In this document: positions 8,546 through 17,220 of the stretch, one piece after another
Layout of the letters: each line of letters opens with the position of its first letter
How positions within the stretch are numbered: the stretch's first letter is position 1
DNA from: Puniceibacterium confluentis
Lineage (GTDB): Bacteria; Pseudomonadota; Alphaproteobacteria; Rhodobacterales; Rhodobacteraceae
Reading direction: 5' to 3'
DNA length: 64,000 bases
Assembly (NCBI RefSeq): GCF_007923445.1
Contig: NZ_VOJI01000010.1
Coordinates: 124,001 to 188,000 of the forward strand
Made by a program: the position numbers and the translations under genes
Notes under the pieces: generated by a model
Seen by the model: the letters and a program-made list of their open reading frames with translations, nothing else
Databases searched by the model: none
What the model was told of the DNA's origin: nothing

Positions 8546-9457
8546 TCATTTACGCGCCAATCGTTCGGCCCGGGCAAACGCCGCATAGCGCGGTGCAAAA
8601 AAGGCGGTGAACGCTTTGACGTCCTTGCGACTGTAGGCCTGCGGGCTCACCAGCAGCATTGTCAGGAAGGACGTGCTGTCGGGAAGGTCCAGACACCGCA
8701 CAAGGTCGTCCATGCCGTCGCCCAGAGAAGTCGCGATCGGCCCGATCCCGGCGCCGGTTTCAATGGTGGTGAGCAGCGACGGCCAATCCGAGCATGCCAT
8801 GACGGTTCGCGCGGGATCGATCTGGTCCGCCCCCCAGTCCCGCAGTTGACGCGGCATACCATCCCCTTCGGGCACGATCACCGAATGATTGCGAAGGTCC
8901 TGCGCCGAGGTGGGACACCCATGTGCCCGGACATAGTCACGCGAGGCGTACAGCGCAAAGGTGCCTTCGCTCAGCTTGCGGCAGATCAGGTTCTTGTCGT
9001 CGAACACCCGGCCGTGACGGATCGCGATGTCGGCTTCTCCGGCTGACAGGTCAAGTATCCTGTCAGTCGCGATGAATTCAAACCGGGTTTCCGGATGGGT
9101 TCCCTGGAACTCGGCCAGTATCGCCTTGAATGTCGTGGCGAAATTGAACGCTGCTGCTGTGATCCGGATGGGCGCCACATCGGAACGTTGGTGTCGCGCC
9201 TCACCTGCCAGATCGGCCGCACACTGTTCCATCGATTCCGCAAACGGAATCAGCGCCTGCGCCTGCGCCGTCGGCCGGAAGCCACGCGTGTCCCGTTCGA
9301 ACAGCCGCAGGCCAAGGTCGTGCTCCAGCGTATCCATCCGCCGGGCCACGGTCGGCTGGGCAATCCCCAGGACTTTCGACGCCGCAAGCGTCGAACCAGT
9401 GCGGATCACCTCCAGGAACACCCTGATGTCTGACCAGTTGCGAAAATCGCTCTTCAT
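8546..9457 (-). CDS. LysR-family transcriptional regulator
   Basis: 303 aa from MKSDFRNW. The N-terminal winged helix has the LysR pattern (residues about 8-65; FLEVIRTGSTLAASKVLGIAQPTVARRMDTLE, LGLRLFER). The effector domain runs from about 90 to 295. It is divergent from a 72-aa gene at 9550, the likely regulated target. No clear ribosome site is seen; an ATG at 9475 (MCCSSK) is an alternative start. A perfect palindrome covers the chosen start codon. The ligand is unknown. Confidence 0.85.
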   Translation of the reverse strand: MKSDFRNWSDIRVFLEVIRTGSTLAASKVLGIAQPTVARRMDTLEHDLGLRLFERDTRGFRPTAQAQALIPFAESMEQCAADLAGEARHQRSDVAPIRITAAAFNFATTFKAILAEFQGTHPETRFEFIATDRILDLSAGEADIAIRHGRVFDDKNLICRKLSEGTFALYASRDYVRAHGCPTSAQDLRNHSVIVPEGDGMPRQLRDWGADQIDPARTVMACSDWPSLLTTIETGAGIGPIATSLGDGMDDLVRCLDLPDSTSFLTMLLVSPQAYSRKDVKAFTAFFAPRYAAFARAERLARK

Positions 9458-9468
9458 TTTTGAAGAGC
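9449..9468. promoter_or_regulatory. Perfect palindrome over the LysR start codon
   Basis: GCTCTTC (9449-9455) and GAAGAGC (9462-9468) form a perfect inverted repeat separated by six A/T bases that include the start codon complement. The size and A/T centre fit a LysR-type site, but it may lie in transcribed sequence, which would imply roadblock autoregulation or a hairpin masking the start. Confidence 0.5.
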
Positions 9469-9549
9469 AACACATCGTTTCAGAGAATTCCACAACAAAA
9501 CGGATGGGTGCAGGATCCGAACAGGGCCCCACTTCGGGAAAGGATTGTA

Positions 9550-9768
9550 ATGATGGAACAACTTTTCACACCGCTCAACGTCTGGAAGATCTTTGCCGGA
9601 AGTCTCGGCCGCCTGGCGGCACCCGGGACAGGTCAGGGCCAGCCGGAGGTCGAGGAGGCATGCGCGCGACGCAGGTTTATCCGGGAAATGATCTGGAACA
9701 ACCCGGATGCATTTTCAAGCGACCTGGATGTCCAGAACATGATGCAGGTGTATCACCACCAGTTCTGA
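9550..9768 (+). CDS. Small conserved-type hypothetical protein
   Basis: 72 aa, MMEQLFTPLNVWKIFAGSLG at the start, with AAAGGA spaced six bases from the ATG. The N-terminal half is amphipathic and Gly-rich; the C-terminal half is charged (CARRRFIREMIWNNPDAF) and ends in an MMQVYHHQF tail. No signal peptide or membrane segment. It is divergent from the LysR gene, sharing a 92-nt control region, and ends before the shared terminator with pnp. I do not recognise a named family. The intact frame, ribosome site and ordinary codon use argue that it is real. Confidence 0.65.
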   Translation: MMEQLFTPLNVWKIFAGSLGRLAAPGTGQGQPEVEEACARRRFIREMIWNNPDAFSSDLDVQNMMQVYHHQF

Positions 9769-9884
9769 CCATGCCAACCGCCCGCATGCGCGCCCGGGCC
9801 AGACTTGCCCGGCGGACCGGACCCAGCGGGTACAGCCTGCGGAACCCGGGCCCGGAGGCCGCGCCGGACTGACCACAACAACGC

Positions 9885-9912
9885 AAAAGCCCCCGCACAT
9901 GGCGGGGGCTTT
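9885..9912. terminator. Bidirectional terminator between the 72-aa gene and pnp
   Basis: An 8-bp perfect GC stem (GCCCCCGC 9889-9896 / GCGGGGGC 9902-9909) has a 5-nt loop, AAAA on the left and TTT on the right, so it can end transcripts from both sides. Confidence 0.85.
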
Positions 9913-9934
9913 CCTGTTTCGCGTTGCGGCGAAA

Positions 9935-12079
9935 TCAGCTTTCCGCAGCTTCTTTCTGCTGCTCGGCCGTCATCTCTTCGCCAGTTTCCTGGTTCACGAC
10001 CTTCATCGACAGGCGGACCTTGCCACGATCGTCAAAGCCGAGAAGCTTGACCTTCACGTCCTGTCCTTCTTTCAGTACATCGGACGGGTGGTTCAGGCGA
10101 CGATTCTCGATCTGGGACACGTGCACCAGACCGTCGCGCTTGCCAAAGAAGTTCACGAAGGCGCCGAAATCGACGATCTTCACGACCTTGCCGTCATAGA
10201 CCTGGCCCTCTTCCGGCTCGGCCACGATCGACCAGATCATGTCGTAGGCCTTCTTGATGGCTTCGCCGTTGGGCGATGCGATCTTGATGATGCCTTCGTC
10301 GTTGATGTCGACCTTCGCGCCGGAAACCTCGACGATCTCGCGGATGACCTTGCCGCCCGATCCGATGACTTCACGGATCTTGTCGGTGGGGATCTGCATG
10401 GTCTCGATGCGCGGCGCGTGCACGCTGAATTCCTGCGCACCGGACAGGGCCTTGCCCATCTCGCCCAGGATGTGCAGACGACCGGCCTTGGCCTGCGCCA
10501 GTGCCTTTTGCATGATCTCCTGCGTGATGCCGGCGACCTTGATGTCCATCTGCAGCGAGGTGATGCCGTTTTCGGTGCCCGCGACCTTGAAGTCCATGTC
10601 ACCAAGGTGATCTTCGTCACCCAGGATGTCGGTCAGCACCGCGTAGGAACCGTCTTCCTCGAGGATCAGACCCATGGCCACACCGGCCACAGCCGATTTC
10701 AGCGGCACGCCCGCATCCATCATCGACAACGACCCGCCGCAGACCGACGCCATCGAGGACGAGCCGTTGGATTCGGTGATCTCGGAGACGACGCGGATGG
10801 TGTAGGGGAAATCCGTGGCCGCCGGCAGAACCGCCTGAAGCGCACGCCAGGCGAGCTTGCCATGGCCGATTTCACGACGACCCGGAGGGCCCACGCGCCC
10901 GGCTTCACCAACCGAATACGGGGGGAAGTTGTAGTGCAGCAGGAAGTTCGACTTGTACATGCCCTGCAGGCTGTCGATCATCTGCTCGTCATCGCCGGTG
11001 CCCAGCGTGGTCACAACCAGACCCTGGGTTTCGCCGCGGGTGAACAGGGCCGAGCCGTGCGTGCGCGGCAGCAGGCCGGTTTCGCAGACGATCGGGCGCA
11101 CGGTGTCCAGCGCACGGCCGTCGATCCGCTTGCCGGTTTTCACGACATCGCCGCGCAGAACGCTTGCTTCGAGCTTCTTCAGCGCGGTGCCAAGGTTCTC
11201 ATCGGCAAGCTGCTCTTCGGACAGGGCTTCCTTGATGGCTGCCTTGGCGTCGGAAACCGCCGTTGTGCGTTCCTGCTTGTCGGTGATCGCGTAAGCGGCA
11301 CGGATCTTGTCCTCGCCAGCCGCTTTCACAGCCGCGTAGAGGTCCGAATAATCGGCGGGCTGGAAATCGAACGGCTCTTTCGCGCAGGCTTCGGCGAGCG
11401 AGATGATCAGGTCGACAACCGGCTGGATCTGCTCGTGCGCAAAGGCAACCGCGCCGAGCATTTCCTCTTCGGTCAGCTCATAGGCCTCGGATTCGACCAT
11501 CATCACGGCGTCTTTGGTGCCGGCGACAACCAGGTCGAGACGCTGCTCGGGGTTGTCCTTGAGCTTGTGCATGTCGTCGATTTCGGGGTTCAGGACATAG
11601 TCGCCGTCCACATAACCCACGCGGCAGCCTGCGATCGGGCCCATGAACGGCGCCCCCGAGATCGTCAGCGCTGCGGACGCGGCGATCATCGCAACCATGT
11701 CGGGATCGTTGACAAGGTCGTGGCTCAGCACGGTACACATCACCAGAACTTCGTTCTTGAAGCCGGGCACGAACAGCGGGCGGATCGGACGGTCGATCAG
11801 ACGCGCGGTCAGCGTCTCTTTCTCGGTCGGGCGCGCTTCGCGCTTGAAGAAACCGCCCGGCACCTTGCCTGCGGCATAGTATTTTTCCTGGTAGTGGACG
11901 GTCAGCGGGAAAAAGTCCTGACCTTCCTTTGCCTTTTTGGCAAAGGTCACGTTGGCCATGACGGATGTCTCGCCCAGAGTGGCGATGACCGAACCGTCGG
12001 CCTGACGGGCAACCTTGCCCGTTTCCAGTGTGAGCGTCTCTTCGCCCCACTGCATCGATTTCGTCGTAACGTTGAACAT
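9935..12079 (-). CDS. pnp: Polynucleotide phosphorylase
   Basis: 714 aa, full length for the family (about 710). Two RNase PH-like domains (residues about 10-230 and 310-545) flank an all-helical linker; the second carries the catalytic region [27 protein letters not shown] ([17 protein letters not shown], about 555-615) and S1 ([32 protein letters not shown], about 622-695) RNA-binding domains follow. It degrades RNA 3' to 5' by phosphorolysis, and can add tails, as part of the degradosome. The usual alphaproteobacterial neighbour rpsO is not in the upstream gap. Confidence 0.98.
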   Translation of the reverse strand: MFNVTTKSMQWGEETLTLETGKVARQADGSVIATLGETSVMANVTFAKKAKEGQDFFPLTVHYQEKYYAAGKVPGGFFKREARPTEKETLTARLIDRPIRPLFVPGFKNEVLVMCTVLSHDLVNDPDMVAMIAASAALTISGAPFMGPIAGCRVGYVDGDYVLNPEIDDMHKLKDNPEQRLDLVVAGTKDAVMMVESEAYELTEEEMLGAVAFAHEQIQPVVDLIISLAEACAKEPFDFQPADYSDLYAAVKAAGEDKIRAAYAITDKQERTTAVSDAKAAIKEALSEEQLADENLGTALKKLEASVLRGDVVKTGKRIDGRALDTVRPIVCETGLLPRTHGSALFTRGETQGLVVTTLGTGDDEQMIDSLQGMYKSNFLLHYNFPPYSVGEAGRVGPPGRREIGHGKLAWRALQAVLPAATDFPYTIRVVSEITESNGSSSMASVCGGSLSMMDAGVPLKSAVAGVAMGLILEEDGSYAVLTDILGDEDHLGDMDFKVAGTENGITSLQMDIKVAGITQEIMQKALAQAKAGRLHILGEMGKALSGAQEFSVHAPRIETMQIPTDKIREVIGSGGKVIREIVEVSGAKVDINDEGIIKIASPNGEAIKKAYDMIWSIVAEPEEGQVYDGKVVKIVDFGAFVNFFGKRDGLVHVSQIENRRLNHPSDVLKEGQDVKVKLLGFDDRGKVRLSMKVVNQETGEEMTAEQQKEAAES

Positions 12080-12537
12080 CTAGCGTATCCTGTAAGGGAG
12101 CACTCCCGGCCCTCCGGGTCTCCCGATGCAAATGGCGGCCCCATTGCCGCCGACCCCTTTCATCATGTCATGCGCCGGAGTCGGGGCGTCACGTCTCAGA
12201 TGCATCGCCCTTATACGAAACCGGCGCGTTTGGAAACCCGTCGTGACGCCGGCCAGTGCCTGCATCTTGCGGCGGTTCAAGCGGCACGCGCCGGTCCCCG
12301 CCCGCCCCGAAATCGTGCCAAGATGCTGCATGGAATGACTAATTTGTCGAGAATCCCGCAGACTGCCGTTTTTTGACCACTTTTCCCTGTCAGTACTGAC
12401 ACATGACAGCGAAATTGCCCCACCCGGACGACCCTGCGCCTCGTGGCGCACCTGACTGCACACCGCCGTGCAGCAGAGAACCGTCCGGAGTCGGCACAGA
12501 ATTCAGAACCACCCAGAATCACCGGGAACATAGTCAC
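12080..12537. other. Intergenic region between pnp and the VPLPA-CTERM gene
   Basis: 458 bp between divergent genes. It presumably holds the pnp leader (the part near 12080-12200) and the promoter of the 12538 gene. The reading frames in it lack ribosome sites and family resemblance. The one striking feature is the 14-bp palindrome at 12388-12401, listed separately. Confidence 0.6.
12388..12401. promoter_or_regulatory. Perfect 14-bp palindrome TGTCAGTACTGACA
   Basis: The perfect dyad lies in the divergent control region, 137 nt upstream of the VPLPA-CTERM gene and about 310 nt upstream of pnp. It is followed by CATGACAG, which partly repeats one arm. The form suits a TetR-, GntR- or LuxR-type dimer; which one cannot be told from sequence alone. 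Confidence 0.45.
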
Positions 12538-13944
12538 ATGCGCATCCCCAGCCGTCCCACTTTCCTTATGGTTTCACAGATCGCCCTGCTTTTGGGCACA
12601 GTCGCCGCCCAGGCCGCGGTTCTGAGCGATACAGACGTTCTTTCCGGGCTTCCGGGGGTGCCGGTGCACCAGGAATTTCTGCCGGGCGGGGTGTCTGTGG
12701 TGACAACGCGCAACAGCGTGTCCTGCGTCGCCAGCCGCCGTGTGGAAATCGAGAATTCCGTGTATCGGGGCTTTGATGGCCGCGACATTCCCTTTGACAG
12801 CATCATCCGCAGTCCGGCGACGTCACTGCAGGCCATATCGAGCATCCCGGGTGAGGTCACCTTTCGGGTGCAGTTGAAATACAGCATCGCGTTCGGTCGG
12901 CCGATCGCCTTGCGGATCGGTGATTACGTGGTGGACGTGCAGGGGTCACTGGAAAACAGCACCGACAGCCTGATGCTGACCGGAGAGACAGCAGCGCGCC
13001 TGGATGCGGCGCTGCGGGACGGCGTCGTGCCAACCCTGGCGGCGGTATCGATGGACACCGGTCACTACGTTGTCGATGCCATTTCGGCACCGGATCTGGC
13101 TGCGCTGGACGCCTGCACACAGGGCCTGGGAACAGAGACCGCAGCAGCGCCGCAGGTCGAGAACAACGTGCGCGTCACCTTTCGCGCCGACCCGGAAACG
13201 ACACCGCTGGCCACCCTGCCGCAATTGCAGGCCTGCCGCATGAAGGACGCGCCGGGCGAGCTGTACCTTGCGACACTCGATTCGGTGGATGGCTTCTTTT
13301 CCCAGACCGACCAGATCTTTGTGACCTTTCAGCCAGACGGAACACTGGCCCGCGCCTATGTGCCCGGGGTCTTTGACGGCGATTTCAGCCGCGACCGGCG
13401 GTCGGCCCGGCTCAGCCGCGCGGCGGATGCCAATGTGCCAACCAGCGCGAACCAAGTCAAAGGCTGCCTTGGCTCTGCCGAAATCCGGGTCTGCAGCTAT
13501 GGCCCCGAGGACGGCCAGTACCGGATCGGCCCGTGTCTGGGCGGGGACTTGTTGGCAATGTATCCCGAAGATCCGGGCCATGACCCCAAACGCAGCCTGC
13601 GGGACGACCCTGTCACCGGGCTGACCGGAACAGGTGGCCCGGGAACCGCGCCGCGCCTGCCGACAACCGGCACCCCCCGCCTCCCCGAGGGTGGACCTGC
13701 GGCCCCACCGGTGCTGAGCAACAGCCCGACCGGCGAAAAGATCATCATAACGAATCCGGCCCCCGTGACGCCGGTCCAGCCGTGGTCCCCCTTTACCAAG
13801 CCAGTGATCTCGAAGAGCATTGATCCGGTTTACGACACCGGCAGCACGTTGGTCATGTCGCCGGTTCCCCTGCCCGCCTCGCTTCTGGTTCTGGTGGGGG
13901 CAGTGGCCTCGCTCATCGGCCTGCGTCGTCGCAAATCCAGCTGA
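12538..13944 (+). CDS. Exported protein with VPLPA-CTERM sorting signal
   Basis: 468 aa from the ATG at 12538 (GGGA upstream). Signal peptide at residues about 1-27 (IALLLGTVAAQA). The large mature region shows no family I recognise and has several cysteines; a Pro/Gly/Thr-rich linker spans about 360-440. The C terminus is the three-part sorting signal VPLPASLLVLVGAVASLIGL followed by RRRKSS, the VPLPA-CTERM tail found in Rhodobacterales, which is thought to be processed by an exosortase-type enzyme. The protein is thus probably delivered to the outer surface. No exosortase gene is in the window. Confidence 0.85.
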   Translation: MRIPSRPTFLMVSQIALLLGTVAAQAAVLSDTDVLSGLPGVPVHQEFLPGGVSVVTTRNSVSCVASRRVEIENSVYRGFDGRDIPFDSIIRSPATSLQAISSIPGEVTFRVQLKYSIAFGRPIALRIGDYVVDVQGSLENSTDSLMLTGETAARLDAALRDGVVPTLAAVSMDTGHYVVDAISAPDLAALDACTQGLGTETAAAPQVENNVRVTFRADPETTPLATLPQLQACRMKDAPGELYLATLDSVDGFFSQTDQIFVTFQPDGTLARAYVPGVFDGDFSRDRRSARLSRAADANVPTSANQVKGCLGSAEIRVCSYGPEDGQYRIGPCLGGDLLAMYPEDPGHDPKRSLRDDPVTGLTGTGGPGTAPRLPTTGTPRLPEGGPAAPPVLSNSPTGEKIIITNPAPVTPVQPWSPFTKPVISKSIDPVYDTGSTLVMSPVPLPASLLVLVGAVASLIGLRRRKSS

Positions 13945-13985
13945 CGGCCCTGGCCCCGCCGCGGCCGACCGTGGACCAGGAATTT

Positions 13986-14036
13986 CGGGTTGGCCCGGCG
14001 CATCTTGCCTGTCGCCCGCCAACCCGGCCTCTTTTC
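13986..14036 (+). terminator. Candidate terminator of the VPLPA-CTERM gene
   Basis: CGGGTTGGC (13986-13994) pairs with GCCAACCCG (14018-14026) across a 23-nt loop, followed by GCCTCTTTTC. The T-run is short and the loop large, so this is a moderate call. Confidence 0.5.
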
Positions 14037-14102
14037 GGCTTTTGACCTGTGAAGGATGCCCGCCGCGGGTCCGGCCCGAGGCAACCCGCAACGACCGGGC
14101 AG

Positions 14103-15008
14103 TTACATCGCCGAATAACGTTCCGAGTCGCGCGGCAGAGCATCGTAATCAAACGACGGTGAGAAGGCTGTCGGGGACGTGCAGGTTTTTTCCGAGATCA
14201 CCCGTGTACCCTGCATGACAACCAGCCCCGAGTGCGTCTGCGCCCCGGTGTTGGCGTTCCCTTCTGCATGGAACAGGATATAGCTGTATTCTCCGCTGGA
14301 GAAACGCAGTTGGCTGACCAGCCCGGCATAGCGCATTTGCATCCAGTGGAGATTTCCTGACCGCGCGTCGCCGGTGATCGACTTTTCGATCCGTCCGGTC
14401 GCGCCGTAGCTGTAGGTCAGACTGTTGTTGTCACTGGTGACCGACACGGTTTTTCCACCGGTATCACAGCTGAACACGGTCATCGGCACCACAGAGGCGT
14501 TGCAGGCCGCGAACACGCCCCGCACCGGCGAAGTTCCTTCGGTGCAGAAGATCCCCCCCCAGTGATAACCCTCACCGATGCCGGTGCTGACCCTGAACCA
14601 GTTGTATCCGTCAAAGGCCACGCCGGTATCTTCGAGGCCAGAGAGCTGTTCGCCCTCTGCGAGGCTTCCGATCTTTTTGTAATTGGTGCCCGGACCTGCC
14701 CGCAGCGTGCCGCCGTAGGAATACCCCAGCACATCCATTCGCATCGGTTGGTCCGCCGACGCCGGACGGTTCTGCTCGGCATGGAATTCGCGTTCCATTT
14801 CGATCATCGTCTGGATGTCGCCGACACATTCATCGGCAACCAGGGGCCACAGCGCGCCATCTGCGAAACAGGTTCCGACACCGACGCGCCCACACAGCTC
14901 CTTGACGTTCTGCTGGCACTGCGGCTGCAATTCCTGTGCATGCGCGGACCTGGTCGGTCCGAGCAACGACACCGCGATCACTGCGGCAGCAAGATACCAT
15001 TTGGTCAA
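14103..15008 (-). CDS. Exported protein with bacterial SH3-like domain
   Basis: 301 aa. Signal peptide (LAAAVIAVSLLGPTRSAHAQ, cleavage near residue 25). A short Cys-containing region (CQQNVKELCGRVGVGTC) is followed at about 93-155 by an SH3b-like domain (GTLRAGPGTNYKKIGSLAEGE, GYNWFRVS, GYHWGGIFC), typical of periplasmic cell-wall-binding modules. The C-terminal half is beta-rich (SLTYSYGATGRIEKSI, LHWMQMRYAGLVSQLRFSSG) with no recognised family. It converges on the VPLPA-CTERM gene. Role unknown; wall or surface interaction is an inference from the SH3b module. Confidence 0.75.
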   Translation of the reverse strand: MTKWYLAAAVIAVSLLGPTRSAHAQELQPQCQQNVKELCGRVGVGTCFADGALWPLVADECVGDIQTMIEMEREFHAEQNRPASADQPMRMDVLGYSYGGTLRAGPGTNYKKIGSLAEGEQLSGLEDTGVAFDGYNWFRVSTGIGEGYHWGGIFCTEGTSPVRGVFAACNASVVPMTVFSCDTGGKTVSVTSDNNSLTYSYGATGRIEKSITGDARSGNLHWMQMRYAGLVSQLRFSSGEYSYILFHAEGNANTGAQTHSGLVVMQGTRVISEKTCTSPTAFSPSFDYDALPRDSERYSAM

Positions 15009-15339
15009 GGTCTGATCTCCGGATCATGGGTGGCGGCCCGGCACTCCGAGCGAGCGGGCGGCCTGACCGCACTCAACGGTCTATTCGGGCACCTGTCCAG
15101 CATCGCGATGAATTTGCGTGGTTTTCTTCAATGGAGGTCCGGGAGCGGGATTTCCTCATCCGGGCAACGGCACCGCTTGGCCGACGTCACGGAGGTGCCG
15201 GGCACCGGGCACCGGGGAGGTGACCCGCGCGGGTCCGCTTCTACGCCGAAAAACAGTGCACCCGCCGCGCAGCGCGCGACGGGTGAGAGCACAGGGTGTC
15301 AGCGGACCTTGCGGCGCGCCCTGTCCGTCAGAATGCAGC
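15009..15339. other. Gene-free gap between two exported-protein genes
   Basis: 331 bp. Apart from the hairpin at 15249-15285 I see no gene with a credible ribosome site. It should hold the promoter of the SH3-domain gene (right side of that gene, minus strand). Confidence 0.5.
15249..15285 (-). terminator. Terminator of the 114-aa exported protein gene
   Basis: A 12-bp stem with one mismatch (15259-15270 with 15274-15285, 3-nt loop) is followed on the minus strand by ACTG-free spacing of a few bases and then TTTTT (AAAAA at 15249-15253 on the plus strand). Confidence 0.6.
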
Positions 15340-15684
15340 TCAGTTGCTGGCGTACTGAAGACCTGTGTTTTCCGCGCTCACGTGCAGAGTGTCACCGGTC
15401 CGGGCAAAGCTGTAGAGCACGTCGCGTGCGCCCGGCATGCCAAAGGCAACGGTGTCGCCGTCCTGCATCAACATCTGGATACGCACCGGAGCATAGGCGC
15501 CGATACGCGGTGTATAGGTGCCGACGACTTCGTGACCGCCGTCCACTTCGATCCAATAAACGCTCATGTCGAGCCCGCCTTCGTGCAGGGTGCCTGCAGA
15601 CATCGGTGTGCTCAAGGTGATCTCATCAGCCAGAACCGGTGTCGCTGTCAGGGCCAGTGCGGCAAAGATAGGTGCAAATTTCAT
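15340..15684 (-). CDS. Small exported protein of unknown function
   Basis: 114 aa from MKFAPIF, chosen because this gives a clean signal peptide (APIFAALALTATPVLA) and an upstream purine-rich site (AAAGCGAGA). The mature part of about 95 residues is beta-rich (GLDMSVYWIEVDGGHEVVGTY, YAPVRIQMLMQDGDTVAFGMPG) and has no cysteines. I recognise no family. The third of three consecutive exported proteins in this region. Confidence 0.7.
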   Translation of the reverse strand: MKFAPIFAALALTATPVLADEITLSTPMSAGTLHEGGLDMSVYWIEVDGGHEVVGTYTPRIGAYAPVRIQMLMQDGDTVAFGMPGARDVLYSFARTGDTLHVSAENTGLQYASN

Positions 15685-16125
15685 TGTGGGTCTCGCTTTC
15701 CATATTTCTTGAAATGTCCGGGGCACTGCCATGCCCGCTGTTTCTGCATTGCAGCATATATGGCTTTGGCAGCCGCGCACCACGCATGGTTGGACATAGC
15801 CGCCATGAACTCAGCGCGGGTAGCCATTCCCACCCGTCGCGGTATCCGACGGCACACAAAAGATACGTCTGATCAAGGGGATGGGTGACCCACCTCGGGG
15901 ACAGGCACCACCGGGCCCTGCCGCTACCGGGCGACGTGTCACCCGCACCTGCCGACCGCGCGACGGCGGTTCTCAGGGGGTCGTGCGGCGCAGCCTGATG
16001 GGTGCCGCTGCGCCCGAGTTGCGAAATTGTCCCCTATCCGGGACCGGACTCTGGAACACGATTTCCGGCAACTGGTCGCCACAATAAAACGCCCCGCTCG
16101 TCAGGTGGGGCGTTCCGGGGTCACA
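15685..16125. other. Gene-free gap upstream of msrA
   Basis: 441 bp with no convincing gene on either strand. It should contain the promoter of the 114-aa gene near 15700-15750 and the msrBA terminator at 16083-16113. Confidence 0.5.
16083..16113 (-). terminator. Terminator of the msrB-msrA operon
   Basis: ACGCCCC (16089-16095) pairs with GGGGCGT (16107-16113), loop 11 nt; on the minus strand the stem is followed by TTTTATTG. It lies 12 nt past the msrA stop. Confidence 0.8.
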
Positions 16126-16632
16126 TCACTCTGCGGCGTCGCGTTCCGGCAAGACCCAGTCGGGGCGCGGAAAGTGACAGGTGTAGCCGTTCGGAAACTT
16201 CTCGAGATAGTCCTGATGATCCTCTTCGGCGACCCAGAAGTCCCCGACCGGCGCCACCTCGGTCACCACCTTGCCGGGCCAGAGCCCGGACGCATCGACA
16301 TCGGCGATGGTATCCTCTGCCACCGCCTTTTGATCCTCGTCGACGTAGTAGATCGCCGAACGGTAGCTGAGCCCGATGTCGTTGCCCTGCCGGTTCAAAG
16401 TCGTCGGATCGTGGATCTGAAAGAACACCTCGAGAAGGCGACGGTAGGAAATCTTTTCGGGGTCGTACCGGATCTCGATCCCCTCGGCATGGGTGCCGTG
16501 ATTGCGATAGGTGGCATTCGGCACATCGCCGCCGGTATACCCGACACGGGTGCCCAGGACGCCCGGCAGCCGCCGGATCAGATCCTGCATGCCCCAGAAA
16601 CATCCTCCTGCCAGAACTGCACGCGCGCTCAT
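16126..16632 (-). CDS. msrA: Peptide methionine (S)-S-oxide reductase
   Basis: 168 aa with the active-site motif GGCFWG (Cys11), the family blocks VGYTGG and [11 protein letters not shown], and the Tyr/Asp region characteristic of MsrA. It repairs the S epimer of methionine sulfoxide in proteins and free methionine. It overlaps msrB by 4 nt (TCAT at 16629-16632), forming an msrB-msrA operon that repairs both epimers. No signal peptide, so it acts in the cytosol. Confidence 0.96.
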   Translation of the reverse strand: MSARAVLAGGCFWGMQDLIRRLPGVLGTRVGYTGGDVPNATYRNHGTHAEGIEIRYDPEKISYRRLLEVFFQIHDPTTLNRQGNDIGLSYRSAIYYVDEDQKAVAEDTIADVDASGLWPGKVVTEVAPVGDFWVAEEDHQDYLEKFPNGYTCHFPRPDWVLPERDAAE

Positions 16633-17078
16633 GCCACGTCCTCCACCTGATCGAGATAGTCGCCGTAGCCTTCGGCCTCCATGTCAGCGCGGGCAATGAA
16701 CCGCAGTGCGGCGCCGTTGATGCAATAGCGCAGCCCGCCGCGATCCTGTGGTCCGTCGGGAAAGACATGTCCCAAATGTGAATCGCCGTGGGTCGAACGC
16801 ACCTCGGTGCGGATCATGCCGTGAGACACATCGCGCAGTTCGTTCACATGTGCGGGCGTGATCGGCTTGGTGAAACTGGGCCAGCCGCAGCCTGATTCAT
16901 ATTTGTCGGAACTGGCGAACAGCGGCTCGCCACTGACAATATCGACATAGATACCCGCCGCCTTGTTATCGAGATAGGCGCCGGTTCCGGGCCGCTCCGT
17001 GCCGCTTTGCTGGGTGACGCGGAACTGCTCGGGTGTGAGCGTCGCAATCACGTCGGGGTCTTTGGTGTATCGGGCCAT
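16629..17078 (-). CDS. msrB: Peptide methionine (R)-S-oxide reductase, zinc-free type
   Basis: 149 aa. Catalytic Cys119 lies in [11 protein letters not shown] (most relatives have N-S-x-S-L), with a likely resolving Cys64 in SGCGWPSF. Other family blocks are [15 protein letters not shown] and [13 protein letters not shown]. The two CxxC zinc pairs of the common MsrB are both missing (GIYVDIVSG and THGDSHLG occupy their places), so this is the form without structural zinc. First gene of the msrBA unit. Confidence 0.95.
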   Translation of the reverse strand: MARYTKDPDVIATLTPEQFRVTQQSGTERPGTGAYLDNKAAGIYVDIVSGEPLFASSDKYESGCGWPSFTKPITPAHVNELRDVSHGMIRTEVRSTHGDSHLGHVFPDGPQDRGGLRYCINGAALRFIARADMEAEGYGDYLDQVEDVA

Positions 17079-17220
17079 ACGATTTCCCTCTCTTGCTGAT
17101 CTGCCTCAAGATGGGGTCTGAGACCGCGAAAGCAAAGCTCTGTTACACATGCCTCAGAATGACGTGATCTGTGCCCGGCAGATGCTGGCGGTCACGGACT
17201 GACGCCGCTGCCGCCGGAAT

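Noticed and set aside
10800-10960. Possible frameshift in pnp near the [22 protein letters not shown] region
   Set aside because: The sequence reads on normally into the catalytic [15 protein letters not shown] block and matches the family pattern, so the gene is intact.
9899-12376. An 825-aa open frame antisense to pnp
   Set aside because: It is the mirror of pnp in a GC-rich genome: composition is His/Arg/Asp-rich, with no family motif and no ribosome site, while the pnp strand shows every PNPase domain.
12080-12463. A 127-aa frame filling the pnp upstream gap, considered as rpsO
   Set aside because: The translation has none of the S15 residues and is Arg/Cys-rich; rpsO is simply not here.
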